DNA from: Geobacteraceae bacterium
Lineage (GTDB): Bacteria; Desulfobacterota; Desulfuromonadia; Geobacterales; Pseudopelobacteraceae
Direction: 5' to 3'
DNA: 43,115 nt
Assembly: GCA_025355325.1 (NCBI GenBank)
Contig: JANXZX010000151.1
Coordinates: 1-43,115, forward strand
In this document: positions 16,140-24,481 of the stretch, piece by piece
How the letters are laid out: every line of letters starts with the position of its first letter
How positions within the stretch are numbered: the stretch's first letter is position 1
The notes under the pieces: generated by a model
Seen by the model: the letters and a program-made list of their open reading frames with translations, nothing else
What the model was told of the DNA's origin: nothing
Database searches by the model: none
Made by a program: the position numbers and the translations under genes

Positions 16140-16562
16140 ATGGAAAGCGTGAATTCGAAAGACCGTCATGGCCACACCCCGCTGATCAGTGCTTCCAAAG
16201 AGGGGCTCAAAGACTTTGTCCAGGATCTGCTGCATCGTGGTGCCGACATCACCGCATGTAGTGATAAAGGCAAAACTGCCCTTCACTATGCCGCAGCCAA
16301 CGGCCATACCGAAATCGCGAAGATGCTGATGGCAAAAGGTTCCGATGTCGATGCCCGTGATCGCGAGGGGCATACCCCATTGATGCTGGCCGCCATTTAC
16401 GGCTGTAACCAGACGGTACAGGCATTGCTCGATGGTGGCGCCAACCCGGCACTTAAAACACCGGCAGGCAATACCGCCAACCTGTATGCCGAGAACAACA
16501 GTCATCCACTGGCGTCAGCACTATTGAAAAAAGCCGAACGGGCAAAATCCGGACATGCCTGA
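16140..16562 (+). CDS. Ankyrin-repeat protein inside the nuo cluster
   Basis: 140 aa made almost wholly of ankyrin repeats, about 10-41, 43-74, 76-107 and a partial fourth, each with the G-x-[14 protein letters not shown] or TPLMLAA pattern. No signal peptide or membrane helix, so a cytosolic protein-binding scaffold is expected. The ATG at 16140 has a strong GGGAGGAG ribosome-binding site. Lying between nuoH and nuoI on the same strand, it may help assemble or regulate the complex; that is inference. Confidence 0.88.
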   Translation: MESVNSKDRHGHTPLISASKEGLKDFVQDLLHRGADITACSDKGKTALHYAAANGHTEIAKMLMAKGSDVDARDREGHTPLMLAAIYGCNQTVQALLDGGANPALKTPAGNTANLYAENNSHPLASALLKKAERAKSGHA

Positions 16563-16582
16563 TTTGGCATAACGGTTCAAGG

Positions 16583-16603
16583 AGGCGCCCCACCGGGGCG
16601 TCT
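16583..16603 (+). other. Compact GC hairpin between the ankyrin gene and nuoI
   Basis: A 9-bp stem (AGGCGCCCC with GGGGCGTCT, one G-U pair) around a 3-nt loop. No T-run follows, so it is not a standard terminator; it could stabilise or pause the transcript. Confidence 0.5.
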
Positions 16604-16627
16604 CTGCATTTAAGGACAAAAACACGT

Positions 16628-17158
16628 ATGCATATGTTTTCCGACATTCAGGCCATAGCGAGCGGCTTCCGCGTAACTCTTGCGCACATGCTGCGCAAAC
16701 CGGTAACGATCCAGTATCCGGAGCAAAAGCGCACCCCCTACCCCCGTTTTCGGGCTCGCATTGTCCTCACGCGCGACCCGGACGGCGGTGAACGGTGTGT
16801 CGCATGTTACCTCTGTTCTGCCGCCTGCCCGGTAGATTGCATCTCCATGCAGTCAGACGAACGGGAAGACGGTCGCCGCTACGCCGCCTGGTTCCGCATT
16901 AACTTTTCCCGCTGCATCTTCTGCGGCCTCTGCGCCGAAGCCTGTCCAACACTCGCCATCCAGATGACGCCGGATTATGAAATCTGCAAACGGGATATCA
17001 TGGATCTGGTCTACGAGAAGGAAGATCTGCTGATTGACGGGTGCGGTAAGGATACATCCTACAATTTCTACCGTCACGCTGGTATTGGTGTGACTCAGCC
17101 GCGCGGGACCGGGTTGGAGGAGAATCCGCCGGTGGATGTCAGGTCGTTACTGCCATGA
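16628..17158 (+). CDS. nuoI: NADH-quinone oxidoreductase subunit I (2x[4Fe-4S])
   Basis: 176 aa ferredoxin-like subunit that passes electrons through clusters N6a and N6b. Cluster motifs are C57-x2-C60-x2-C63-x3-C67-P and C96-x2-C99-x2-C102-x3-C106-P, all eight ligands intact. The N-terminal [20 protein letters not shown] segment is typical. A second ATG two codons in (16634) is equally possible. Its stop overlaps the nuoJ start by 4 nt. Confidence 0.95.
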   Translation: MHMFSDIQAIASGFRVTLAHMLRKPVTIQYPEQKRTPYPRFRARIVLTRDPDGGERCVACYLCSAACPVDCISMQSDEREDGRRYAAWFRINFSRCIFCGLCAEACPTLAIQMTPDYEICKRDIMDLVYEKEDLLIDGCGKDTSYNFYRHAGIGVTQPRGTGLEENPPVDVRSLLP

Positions 17159-17706
17159 TTGAACCGTCAATTTTCTACATACTCGCCGCTGTAGCCGTCA
17201 TCGGTACCCTGCTGGCCATCACTGAAAAACATCCGGTTCACGCAATTCTGTATCTGGTTACTTCGCTGTTCAGCATGGCGGTGATCTTCTATCTGCTGAT
17301 GGCACCGCTGGTGGCTGCCTTCGAAGTCATACTCTATGCCGGCGCTATTATGGTGCTGTTCCTGTTCGTAATCATGATGCTCGATCTGGGGCATCCGGAA
17401 AAAGGGATGTCACCCCACTGGCGAGAGTGGCTGTCGGCACTGCTACTGTCCGGAATCAGCATTACTTCGCTGGTTACGGTTATTACCACGCGACACGCAG
17501 CTATAAGCGAAATACCTGAGGCTTTGCCGATCCGTGAAGTTGCCCGGCGCCTCTTCCAGGAGCATGGCCTTGCGGTTGAACTGGTTTCACTTCAGCTCCT
17601 GTTTGCCCTGGTGGGAGCGCTGTATCTGGGGAAATCCCCCTCGCAACCAACCCCTCTCCCTCAGGGAGAGGGTGGCCAAAGGCCGGGTGAGGTGGATCCA
17701 CCATGA
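17155..17706 (+). CDS. nuoJ: NADH-quinone oxidoreductase subunit J with repeat-encoded tail
   Basis: 183 aa, five predicted membrane helices (first at [17 protein letters not shown]), including the conserved [22 protein letters not shown] helix. The normal family C terminus would end around LVGALYLGK (about residue 160). Here a further 23 residues ([18 protein letters not shown]...) are encoded by a palindromic repeat at 17640-17697. The last codons overlap the nuoK start as ATGA. The extension is hydrophilic and unlikely to disturb the membrane core. Confidence 0.94.
   Translation: MIEPSIFYILAAVAVIGTLLAITEKHPVHAILYLVTSLFSMAVIFYLLMAPLVAAFEVILYAGAIMVLFLFVIMMLDLGHPEKGMSPHWREWLSALLLSGISITSLVTVITTRHAAISEIPEALPIREVARRLFQEHGLAVELVSLQLLFALVGALYLGKSPSQPTPLPQGEGGQRPGEVDPP
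17640..17697. repeat. REP-like palindromic repeat forming the 3' end of nuoJ
   Basis: CCCTCTCCC at 17652-17660 and GGGAGAGGG at 17664-17672 form a perfect 9-bp hairpin, followed by TGGCCAAAGGCCGGGTGAGG. This matches, from memory, a repeat type found scattered in many proteobacterial genomes, normally between genes. Here it is read through as codons and supplies the sequence just upstream of the nuoK ATG. Confidence 0.75.
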
Positions 17707-18011
17707 TCGTACCTCTGGAACATATCCTGATCCTGGCCGGACTGTTGTTCTTCATCGGCATGGGCGGACTGGTGGCATGGCGGGCCAACCTCATCATGAT
17801 GCTGGTCAGCATTGAAGTCATGCTGAATGCAGTTATGCTGGTTTTTGTGGCTGGCTCGGCACGCTGGGGCAATCCGGACGGGCAGTTTTTCGCGGTTTTC
17901 ATCATGGCGCTGACTTCGGCGGAAGTCTCGCTGGCCCTGGCGATGGTAGTCTATCTATACCGTCGCCGCAAGACCGTCGATACGGATATGTTCAGCGAGA
18001 TGAAGGGGTGA
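17703..18011 (+). CDS. nuoK: NADH-quinone oxidoreductase subunit K
   Basis: 102 aa, three membrane helices. The two conserved buried glutamates of the proton path are E38 in SIEVMLNAV and E74 in ALTSAEVSLALA. Length is standard. It is 4-nt coupled to nuoJ and 1 bp from nuoL. Confidence 0.95.
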   Translation: MIVPLEHILILAGLLFFIGMGGLVAWRANLIMMLVSIEVMLNAVMLVFVAGSARWGNPDGQFFAVFIMALTSAEVSLALAMVVYLYRRRKTVDTDMFSEMKG

Positions 18012-18012
18012 T

Positions 18013-19926
18013 ATGAAACTCTATCTCGCCCTCATACTCCTCCTGCCGCTTTCAGGCGGGTTTTTCAACGCTCTCATCGGGAACAGATTGCCGCGCAAAG
18101 CGGGAGAGTCCGTAGCCTGTGCCGTAATATGGGGCGCCTTTATCTGCTCAATTCCGGTCTTTCTCAATTTCACCGCCCCGGTGACCATAGAATATGCCTC
18201 CTGGCTCTCCGACTTCGACTTCAAGGCCCCGTTAGCCCTGCATCTCGATCAGCTGTCCCTGTCGTTGACCATGATGATTACCTTTGTCTGCGGCCTGATC
18301 CATCTGTATTCCATCGGCTACATGAAAGACGATCCGTCCCCCGCCCGCTATTTTGCCCTGCTGAACATATTTGTTTTTGCCATGCTGATGCTGATTCTGG
18401 CCGGAAACCTGCCGCTTCTCTATCTGGGCTGGGAAGGAGTCGGCTTCTGTTCTTACGCCCTGATCGGCTTCTGGTATACCGAAGAGAAAAATGCCACCGC
18501 CGGGCGCAAAGCCTTCATTGTTACGCGCATCGGCGACACCGCACTGGGTATCGCCATGGTCTGGATGTACCAGCTGTTCGGCACTACCGCCATTTCCGAA
18601 CTGAACGGCATGGGTTTCCTGATGCCGCCCGGCATCATCACCGCTCTGGGAATTCTGCTGCTGATCGGTGCAGCGGGAAAATCGGCGCAACTGCCGCTTT
18701 CGGTCTGGCTGCCCGATGCCATGGCCGGCCCCACGCCGGTCTCCGCCCAGATTCACGCCGCCACGATGGTCACTGCGGGCGTGTATCTGCTGGCGCGCAT
18801 GTTTCCGCTGATCGGATCTTCACCGATCACATTGGCCGCCATCGCGATCACCGGTGGGGCAACCGCTTTCTATGCCGCCACCTGCGCCTGCGTCCAACGC
18901 GACCTGAAGCGCATCCTGGCCTACTCGACAATCAGCCAGATCGGCTACATGGTTATGGGGGTCGGAGCAGGCGCACTGACCGCCAGCACCTTCCATCTGC
19001 TGACCCACGCCTTTTTCAAGGCGCTGCTGTTCCTTGGCGCGGGGTGTGTCATTACCGCACTGCACCACGAGCAGAACATCTACCGCATGGGCGGGCTGAA
19101 AAAACAGTTGCCGGGCATCTACTGGCCGTTTCTTGCCGGCGCGCTCTGTCTGGCCGGTTTTCCGGGAAGTGGGGGATTTTTCAGCAAGGACGCTCTTCTC
19201 GGTGCTGTTCTTGCGCATGGCGGGATGCTGTACAACACTCTATTTGCCCTTGGACTTGCGACAGCGCTGTTGACCGCATTTTACACATTTCGCATGTTGT
19301 TTGTGGTGTTTCATGGTGGGGCTTCGACTCCGCTCAGCCACCTTTCAGAAAGCACAAATGACCGGTCGGTGAGCGGAGTCGAACCGATCATGACCCTAAC
19401 CCTCATCCCGCTGGCGCTGATCGCCCTGTTCAGCGGCTTGCTGAATCTACCGGGAAACTTCGGTAGCCACGGGCTGCTGTCCGGATTCTTCGGTACTCTG
19501 CCCGGTTTTGTTTCTCCGTCACATGAGTCAACTGCAACAGAATTGTCCCTGCAGTTGGTTGCCGCAACAATCAGCCTGATCGGTCTTGGCCTGGCATGGT
19601 CACGGTACACCGGATTGCGCAGGGCAGAGTCGTTAAGGCGGGAAGAGACCGGACTCCCATTGAGCGAATTCCTGCTGAACGGATGGTGCCTGGATAATCT
19701 CTACCGCCTGCTCTTCATCCGTCCTTATGTCTGGCTGAGTCGATTCTTATGGAAAGGGATTGATGAGGCTGTAATTGACGGAACTCTGAATGGCCTGGCA
19801 CGTTTCACAATGGGACTGGGAGCGTTTCCCGCCCGCTGGAGCACCGGGCGGGCAGTTACATCGCTGATCGCACTGGCGGGTGGAACGGCGGCAGTATTGG
19901 GTTATGTTGCGTGGCTGCTGATATGA
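18013..19926 (+). CDS. nuoL: NADH-quinone oxidoreductase subunit L with a repeat-encoded loop
   Basis: 637 aa antiporter-like subunit with about 14-16 membrane helices and the lateral helix near the C terminus. Core motifs are LPLLYLGWEGVGFCSYALIGFWY, GAAGKSAQLPLSVWLPDAMAGPTPVSAQIHAATMV and TISQIGYMVMG. Residues about 437-457 (GASTPLSHLSES...VSGVEP) come from a palindromic repeat inserted in frame in the loop after FRMLFVVFHG. No nuoM or nuoN follows; the next gene is a tRNA. Confidence 0.95.
   Translation: MKLYLALILLLPLSGGFFNALIGNRLPRKAGESVACAVIWGAFICSIPVFLNFTAPVTIEYASWLSDFDFKAPLALHLDQLSLSLTMMITFVCGLIHLYSIGYMKDDPSPARYFALLNIFVFAMLMLILAGNLPLLYLGWEGVGFCSYALIGFWYTEEKNATAGRKAFIVTRIGDTALGIAMVWMYQLFGTTAISELNGMGFLMPPGIITALGILLLIGAAGKSAQLPLSVWLPDAMAGPTPVSAQIHAATMVTAGVYLLARMFPLIGSSPITLAAIAITGGATAFYAATCACVQRDLKRILAYSTISQIGYMVMGVGAGALTASTFHLLTHAFFKALLFLGAGCVITALHHEQNIYRMGGLKKQLPGIYWPFLAGALCLAGFPGSGGFFSKDALLGAVLAHGGMLYNTLFALGLATALLTAFYTFRMLFVVFHGGASTPLSHLSESTNDRSVSGVEPIMTLTLIPLALIALFSGLLNLPGNFGSHGLLSGFFGTLPGFVSPSHESTATELSLQLVAATISLIGLGLAWSRYTGLRRAESLRREETGLPLSEFLLNGWCLDNLYRLLFIRPYVWLSRFLWKGIDEAVIDGTLNGLARFTMGLGAFPARWSTGRAVTSLIALAGGTAAVLGYVAWLLI
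19321..19386. repeat. Palindromic repeat inserted in frame inside nuoL
   Basis: TTCGACTCCGCTCA at 19323-19336 is perfectly complementary to TGAGCGGAGTCGAA at 19370-19383, with a 33-nt central loop. This arm sequence is, from memory, a common dispersed palindrome in bacterial genomes. The insert keeps the frame and encodes about 20 hydrophilic residues. Confidence 0.8.
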
Positions 19927-20168
19927 CCGGAACTGGATACGGAAGACCGACTTTGTTCTATCCACCATTCAGGGACCAGCAACAATCCCTCGTCTCTTAG
20001 CTCAATCTAGTATTTTTAATAGATCATTCTTTTGAAGAGTGACAAACTTCCCTCCATGACTATTCCATACGAACGCTCATTTGTATCAGAACTTGAAAAG
20101 TGCCTATCCAGCGAACAATTATTATCTTGTGTCACTGAACCAGTTATGCTATACAATACGTCTTTCGT

Positions 20169-20245
20169 CGGTGAGTAGCGCAGCCTGGTAGCGCACCTGC
20201 CTTGGGAGCAGGGGGTCGCTGGTTCGATTCCAGTCTCACCGACCA
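20169..20245 (+). tRNA. tRNA-Pro (anticodon UGG)
   Basis: Acceptor stem CGGTGAG/CTCACCG closes the cloverleaf, the anticodon stem CCTGC/GCAGG holds the loop CTTGGGA with anticodon TGG, and the T-loop is GGTTCGATTCC. The 3' CCA is encoded in the genome (ACCA at 20242-20245). Confidence 0.96.
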
Positions 20246-20373
20246 GATAATTCAAGGGGTTACGGCGTTTGTCGTAGCTCCTTTTTTGGTTTACATCTTG
20301 TGCTTTCACGTGCATCACGTTTTGTGTCAGGGAATGCGAAATGTTGCTCTATCCACTTATATGGGAGAGGTAA

Positions 20374-21222
20374 ATGGCGGTTCCAATTACAATTATGCGT
20401 TTACTGGCACTACAGCCGATAGACATCCCTGTCTTTCATCCGATAGCGCTTAAAATGGTTCAGTTGCTTGCCGATTCTAATTTTGTAATAGATGATCTGG
20501 TTACCACATCAAATGATGACCAGGTACTTGCCGGACAAATCCTCAAAATGGCCAACTCGCACGTGTACAGCGGTCGCGTCAAAATCGAAACCATCAAAGA
20601 CTCACTTATACGCCTCGGCGCATACCATGTTTCAAACCTTGCGATGGCGGCTTCTCAGGCAGCTCTTCACGCCTCCCAAAATGATTTTGTCAACGGCGTC
20701 ATGCGTGAGCTTTGGCTTCATTCTCACGCCTGCGCACTTGGCAGTCGCTGGGTGGCAATGAATACCGGACATCGAAATATTGCCGAACAGGCGTACCTTG
20801 CCGGCTTGACTCATGATGTCGGCAAGCTGCATCTTCTGAAGTCTCTGGAGCGTCTCACAAATGCGGGTATGGCTCAGGCGGCTCTGGAAAGAGGGCTCCT
20901 CCTTGAGATTTTTGATGAAATGCACATTGAGCAGGGATCACGTTTGATGGAGCACTGGAATATGCCGCCGGTCTACCGTGCTGTGGCTGCCAGACACCAC
21001 CTTGCATTTGTGAACGATGATCTCGGGCCGGATAATATGGTGCTTGCTATTGTTCGTCTGGTCAATTTTATCACACGCAGGCGACGGGAGTTGTCAATCA
21101 GCACTGAAAAAGCAGATATTCCTGTTATTGAGACCCCGGAGGCCCAAATCCTGAAAATTACTGACGATCAACTAATGGAGCTGTATGGAGTTCTGGAACA
21201 ATCAAAAGAAGTAGGTCTATAG
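20374..21222 (+). CDS. HDOD-domain signalling protein
   Basis: 282 aa, one HDOD domain covering most of the protein, a helical domain related to HD phosphohydrolases and widespread in Geobacter-type genomes. The conserved segment LAGLTHDVGKLHLL (about 144-157) retains an HD dyad, and an earlier DDLVTTSNDDQVLAGQILKMANSHVY block is typical. No output or receiver domain is fused. The ATG at 20374 follows GGGAGAGG. Role in signalling or stress is inferred from the family; partners cannot be named. Confidence 0.88.
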   Translation: MAVPITIMRLLALQPIDIPVFHPIALKMVQLLADSNFVIDDLVTTSNDDQVLAGQILKMANSHVYSGRVKIETIKDSLIRLGAYHVSNLAMAASQAALHASQNDFVNGVMRELWLHSHACALGSRWVAMNTGHRNIAEQAYLAGLTHDVGKLHLLKSLERLTNAGMAQAALERGLLLEIFDEMHIEQGSRLMEHWNMPPVYRAVAARHHLAFVNDDLGPDNMVLAIVRLVNFITRRRRELSISTEKADIPVIETPEAQILKITDDQLMELYGVLEQSKEVGL

Positions 21223-21442
21223 CCTCAGTGAAACGGTTTGGCTGGTAAGAGCTTTCTTCAACAATATAGTGCGATTACAGTTGCCCTCGAATTTAAAATG
21301 TGCCCGCCACCTCCCTATGTATCCTCCCTTCAATATTCGCAACAGCCCTATGCCATAAAAATAACCAGTATAAATCGGACAGCATTAACAGCAGTGCCGT
21401 TCTGGCTAAATTATAAACTTGTCATGGCCAATTAGCAGGCAA

Positions 21443-21471
21443 TTGACTATTGTGTGTGCTCAAATTATGTG
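21443..21471 (+). promoter_or_regulatory. Candidate sigma-70 promoter of the Rh-type transporter
   Basis: TTGACT (21443-21448), 17-bp spacer, TATGTG (21466-21471), 26 bp before the start codon with an AAAGGAGAG ribosome-binding site between. No sigma-54 (TGGCAC-N5-TTGC) element was seen. Confidence 0.45.
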
Positions 21472-21497
21472 CTAGTGAAGTATACAAAGGAGAGCAC

Positions 21498-22709
21498 ATG
21501 AGAAATTTTATCAGAATTGCACTTTTGCTTGGCACATTGTTGCTTGTTGTAAGCGGAGCGTCCTATGCTGCTGAATCTTCCGGCACTACCATTGCGGCAC
21601 TAAGCGATGTCCAGAAATACAACCGCGCAATCCATATTATGGCCATGTTGCTGGTCGGGTTTGGTTTTTTGATGGTGTTTGTAAAAAAATACGGTCGTTC
21701 TGCACTGACGGCTACCTACCTGCTTGTGAGTGTTTCAATTCCATTATACTTCCTGAAAGAGAGTTTTTATGGCATTGGCAGCTCTGAAGGACTTATAGAC
21801 AAACTGATACTTGCCGAATTTGCCGCCGCAAGTCTTTTGATCTGCGCCGGAGCGGTGCTGGGACGTCTGAAGATGGGGCAATATTTGTTGCTGGGTGTCC
21901 TGTTTGTCCCGTTTTATGCCCTGAATGAATGGATTGTTCTTAATGGTGGACTCGGACTGATTAGTGGCAAGGTGGTTGACACCGGTGGCTCAATCGTCAT
22001 TCACGCTTTTGGCGCCATCTTCGGACTGGGAGTGGCTGCCTCGATGACCACGCTGAAAGAATATGACACGCCGATTGAGTGTGATGACACAAGTGATCGG
22101 TATTCCCTGCTGGGAAGTATGGTGCTGTGGGTGTTCTGGCCCAGCTTCTGTGCAGCGCTGGTTGCCCCGGCAGATGTACCCAGGACGGCTGTTAACGTCA
22201 TTCTGGCGCTCTGCGGGTCTACGATCGCCACCTATTTTGCTTCGGTCAAGCTGAGGGGCAAGATATCGGCGGCGGATATAGCCAACGCAACGCTGGCAGG
22301 TGGTGTAGCCATTGGTTCAACCTGCGATCTGTCCGTTCCCGGAGCTGCCTTTGTGATCGGTATTCTGGCCGGTGTGATTTCCACCTTCGGCTTTGCAATA
22401 ATTCAATCCCGTTTGACAGATATGATCAAAAAGGTAGATACCTGTGGCGTGCTCTATCTGCACGGCTTACCAGGGCTTTTTGGTGGGATTTCCGCTCTGT
22501 TTGTTGTCAGCGGAATTAATTTTGGAGCACAACTAACCGGTATACTGGTTACTGTTGTGCTTGCAGCCGGTAGTGGCCTGGTTAGCGGTAAGGTAATTGA
22601 GGTTCTCGGCAGAAGAACAGCGCCGTATCTTGATGATGAAGAATTTGAGGGTGAAGTGTGTGAGCAGGATGACGATCAGCCCTGTATTGTTGAATCGGAA
22701 CCGGCTTAA
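21498..22709 (+). CDS. Rh-type ammonium/CO2 channel (Amt/Rh superfamily)
   Basis: 403 aa with a signal peptide (MRNFIRIALLLGTLLLVVSGASYAA) and about 11 membrane helices. The pore twin histidines are H169 in DTGGSIVIHAFGAIFGLG and H322 in CGVLYLHGLPGLFGG; the latter sequence follows the Rh (Rhesus/Rh50) rather than the AmtB pattern. The aspartate D161 ahead of the first histidine is kept. The C-terminal tail is acidic with two cysteines. No glnK/glnB gene is adjacent, unlike most amtB genes. Substrate could be ammonia or CO2. Confidence 0.85.
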   Translation: MRNFIRIALLLGTLLLVVSGASYAAESSGTTIAALSDVQKYNRAIHIMAMLLVGFGFLMVFVKKYGRSALTATYLLVSVSIPLYFLKESFYGIGSSEGLIDKLILAEFAAASLLICAGAVLGRLKMGQYLLLGVLFVPFYALNEWIVLNGGLGLISGKVVDTGGSIVIHAFGAIFGLGVAASMTTLKEYDTPIECDDTSDRYSLLGSMVLWVFWPSFCAALVAPADVPRTAVNVILALCGSTIATYFASVKLRGKISAADIANATLAGGVAIGSTCDLSVPGAAFVIGILAGVISTFGFAIIQSRLTDMIKKVDTCGVLYLHGLPGLFGGISALFVVSGINFGAQLTGILVTVVLAAGSGLVSGKVIEVLGRRTAPYLDDEEFEGEVCEQDDDQPCIVESEPA

Positions 22710-22726
22710 CCCAATTTATTTTACGT

Positions 22727-22761
22727 GGCAGGACAGGCAAACAAGCGACTGTCCTGCCTTT
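22727..22761 (+). terminator. Intrinsic terminator of the Rh-type transporter
   Basis: GGCAGGACAG (22727-22736) pairs perfectly with CTGTCCTGCC (22749-22758), followed by TTTA. The T-run is short, so efficiency is uncertain. Confidence 0.75.
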
Positions 22762-22784
22762 ACCCAGAGTAGATAACAATGGTG

Positions 22785-23291
22785 CTAATGCCCCTGCACC
22801 GCTCCCCGCATGACACCCACCGGCCTGATAAAAGCTAAAAAGCGTTCCTGTAGTAGTTCAGCCTCAGCGATGTTTCCCGAAAGTCGCAGCACTTCAATAA
22901 CACACTCAGCCGTACATAATCCGGACTCTTTCTGGTTTTTCCTGAGATTGTACACCGATTTTCCGTCAGGCGTCAGGCAGATGCGGCGAATTTTCTGCAG
23001 ATAGGGGCTGCGCTGGTGGATCTTGCGGGCTTCATGCCATGTGCCGTCAATGATTATACACTGGCTGATGCCACTGAGATCTCCGTCATTCTCGTCGATG
23101 GCGCCGGGATAGACCAGTGCCACACCGCCTGTTTCTATTTCTTCAATCAGTCGGGCCGGTGGATTCATTCTGTCCCAGCGCACCTGTTCGGCAGAGTTTC
23201 CCAGAACATCAACCACCAGCCGACCGGTATTGGATCGTTTTTCGAATTCTTTGAAGTGGGTCAACAGAGTGATTTTCATACTTTCAGTCAT
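22785..23291 (-). CDS. DTW-domain protein (TapT-like tRNA aminocarboxypropyltransferase)
   Basis: 168 aa. The DTW signature is D82-G-T-W85 in IIDGTWHEARKI; family enzymes transfer the aminocarboxypropyl group of SAM to uridine in tRNA (acp3U). KRSNTGRLV near 18-26 and the NPPARLIEEI...LVYPGA block fit. It is slightly shorter than E. coli TapT and lacks its N-terminal zinc-binding cysteines. Two starts are possible (23291 or 23279). It lies 53 bp downstream of the Gre-like gene on the same strand. Confidence 0.8.
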   Translation of the reverse strand: MTESMKITLLTHFKEFEKRSNTGRLVVDVLGNSAEQVRWDRMNPPARLIEEIETGGVALVYPGAIDENDGDLSGISQCIIIDGTWHEARKIHQRSPYLQKIRRICLTPDGKSVYNLRKNQKESGLCTAECVIEVLRLSGNIAEAELLQERFLAFIRPVGVMRGAVQGH

Positions 23292-23344
23292 CCTGCCTGC
23301 AGTTAGCAGGTTATTGATTACGTGCGGTGTCCATATTACCGGTA

Positions 23345-23827
23345 TCAGCTAACTGCAACAATGGTAAACGGCTCGGCCGTAGTATCGTCTCCGGCCTTAA
23401 CCTCATCGCCGGTACGAAGGCCCAGCAATGACCGGCCCAGAGGCGAGCCAGGGGTTATAACAACAATCTCTCCGTCACAATCAGCTATCTTCAACCCACC
23501 GGCCTTGGGGCCAAGAAAAAGTCGTCTTACATTCCCTTCTCCGCTTTCAAGAGTAATAAGAGCCGTCAAACGGATCGGCGTGTCGTCATTGAAATCAAAC
23601 AGCGTCAGAGCGCGGTAGTTTTCGAGCGCTGCGCGGATTTCCTGGGCACGATTGGCCTGCCCCTGAGCGATGTAAGAGGCTTCCAGCGCAGTGGTGTCAT
23701 ACTTGTTGTCCGGAAGGCATTCATCATGGGTTGCCGCTTCGTGTGCCGCCCGGGCAGCGCTGGAAAACACAGCTAGATCAGCGGAAAGCGCTGCGATGAT
23801 GTTGTGAATTATCTGCTCTTTGGTCAT
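23345..23827 (-). CDS. GreA/GreB-family protein, diverged
   Basis: 160 aa with the two-part Gre layout: an N-terminal helical hairpin (LSADLAVFSSAARAAHEAATH...YIAQGQANRAQEIRAAL) and the FKBP-like C-terminal domain ending GSPLGRSLLGLRTGDEVKAGD. The hairpin tip reads ECLPDNKYDTTALEASY instead of the DxxEN tip of GreA/B, so cleavage-stimulating activity may be altered; it might compete for the polymerase secondary channel. It is clearly different from the greB-like gene at 7.3 kb. Confidence 0.82.
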   Translation of the reverse strand: MTKEQIIHNIIAALSADLAVFSSAARAAHEAATHDECLPDNKYDTTALEASYIAQGQANRAQEIRAALENYRALTLFDFNDDTPIRLTALITLESGEGNVRRLFLGPKAGGLKIADCDGEIVVITPGSPLGRSLLGLRTGDEVKAGDDTTAEPFTIVAVS

Positions 23828-24093
23828 CTGGTTGACAGACTCGTACTGATGAGGGTAAATTCACTCCGGAGCAAAGCCGGAGCGGGGCAGGCAATCTAAC
23901 AGAACCGGACGGAATCGTCAATTGCTCTCAACATCGTAGATACAGAGGGCGGCAAAGGGTCACCGCAAAAAACTGAACTTTGTGAACTAACATGTGGTAA
24001 AGTGCCGGAGTTGCTTCAGGTCTGCTATAGCAATGAAATGATCACAAAAATCGTCTTATCAAGTTGGCTTCAAGCCATCATATCGGAGATATT

Positions 24094-24474
24094 ATGACGG
24101 GTGCGGAAATAAGGAATAAGGCTGTCAAAATTGTGCTATTGCTGCTCACAGCCGTAGTTGTCGTCTGTGCAGGTTACATGGCGGTCGTACTCAACTGGAG
24201 TTATTCAAAGGGCGAGAGAATCGGCTACATGCAGAAGTTTTCCGAAAAAGGATGGCTGTGCAAAACGTGGGAGGGTGAACTGCAAATGCTGCCGGTGCCG
24301 GGCTCACTGCCGGAAAAGTTTCTTTTTTCAGTTCGTGACAAGGCGGTGATCGGGAAGATCAATGGGTCCCTCGGCAAGAAGATCTCTCTTACCTACGAAC
24401 AGCACAAAGGTATTCCGACAAACTGCTTTGGTGAATCGGAATATTTTGCGGTTGACGCCAAGGCTCTTGAGTGA
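24094..24474 (+). CDS. Conserved small membrane-anchored protein, function unknown
   Basis: 126 aa. One N-terminal membrane helix (IVLLLLTAVVVVCAGYMAVVL) is followed by a soluble region with SYSKGERIGYMQKFSEKGWLCKTWEGELQM, a block I recall from small conserved proteins of proteobacteria, sometimes mislabelled 6-phosphogluconate dehydrogenase; nothing here supports that enzyme name. The domain probably faces the periplasm. The start at 24094 follows CGGAGA. It is 7 bp before the Cys-rich gene and likely shares its transcript. Confidence 0.7.
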   Translation: MTGAEIRNKAVKIVLLLLTAVVVVCAGYMAVVLNWSYSKGERIGYMQKFSEKGWLCKTWEGELQMLPVPGSLPEKFLFSVRDKAVIGKINGSLGKKISLTYEQHKGIPTNCFGESEYFAVDAKALE

Positions 24475-24481
24475 CGTCGAT

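Noticed and set aside
18129-19361. A 410-codon open frame overlapping nuoL in another plus frame
   Set aside because: It lies wholly within nuoL, is rich in Arg/His/Pro as expected for a shifted GC-rich frame, and shows no family features.
19927-20168. A degraded nuoM after nuoL
   Set aside because: The short frame starting at 19923 has no NuoM-like hydrophobic N terminus and stops after about 26 codons.
24094-24474. 6-phosphogluconate dehydrogenase, a name sometimes attached to this small protein
   Set aside because: 126 aa with one membrane helix and no nucleotide-binding or catalytic motif of that enzyme.
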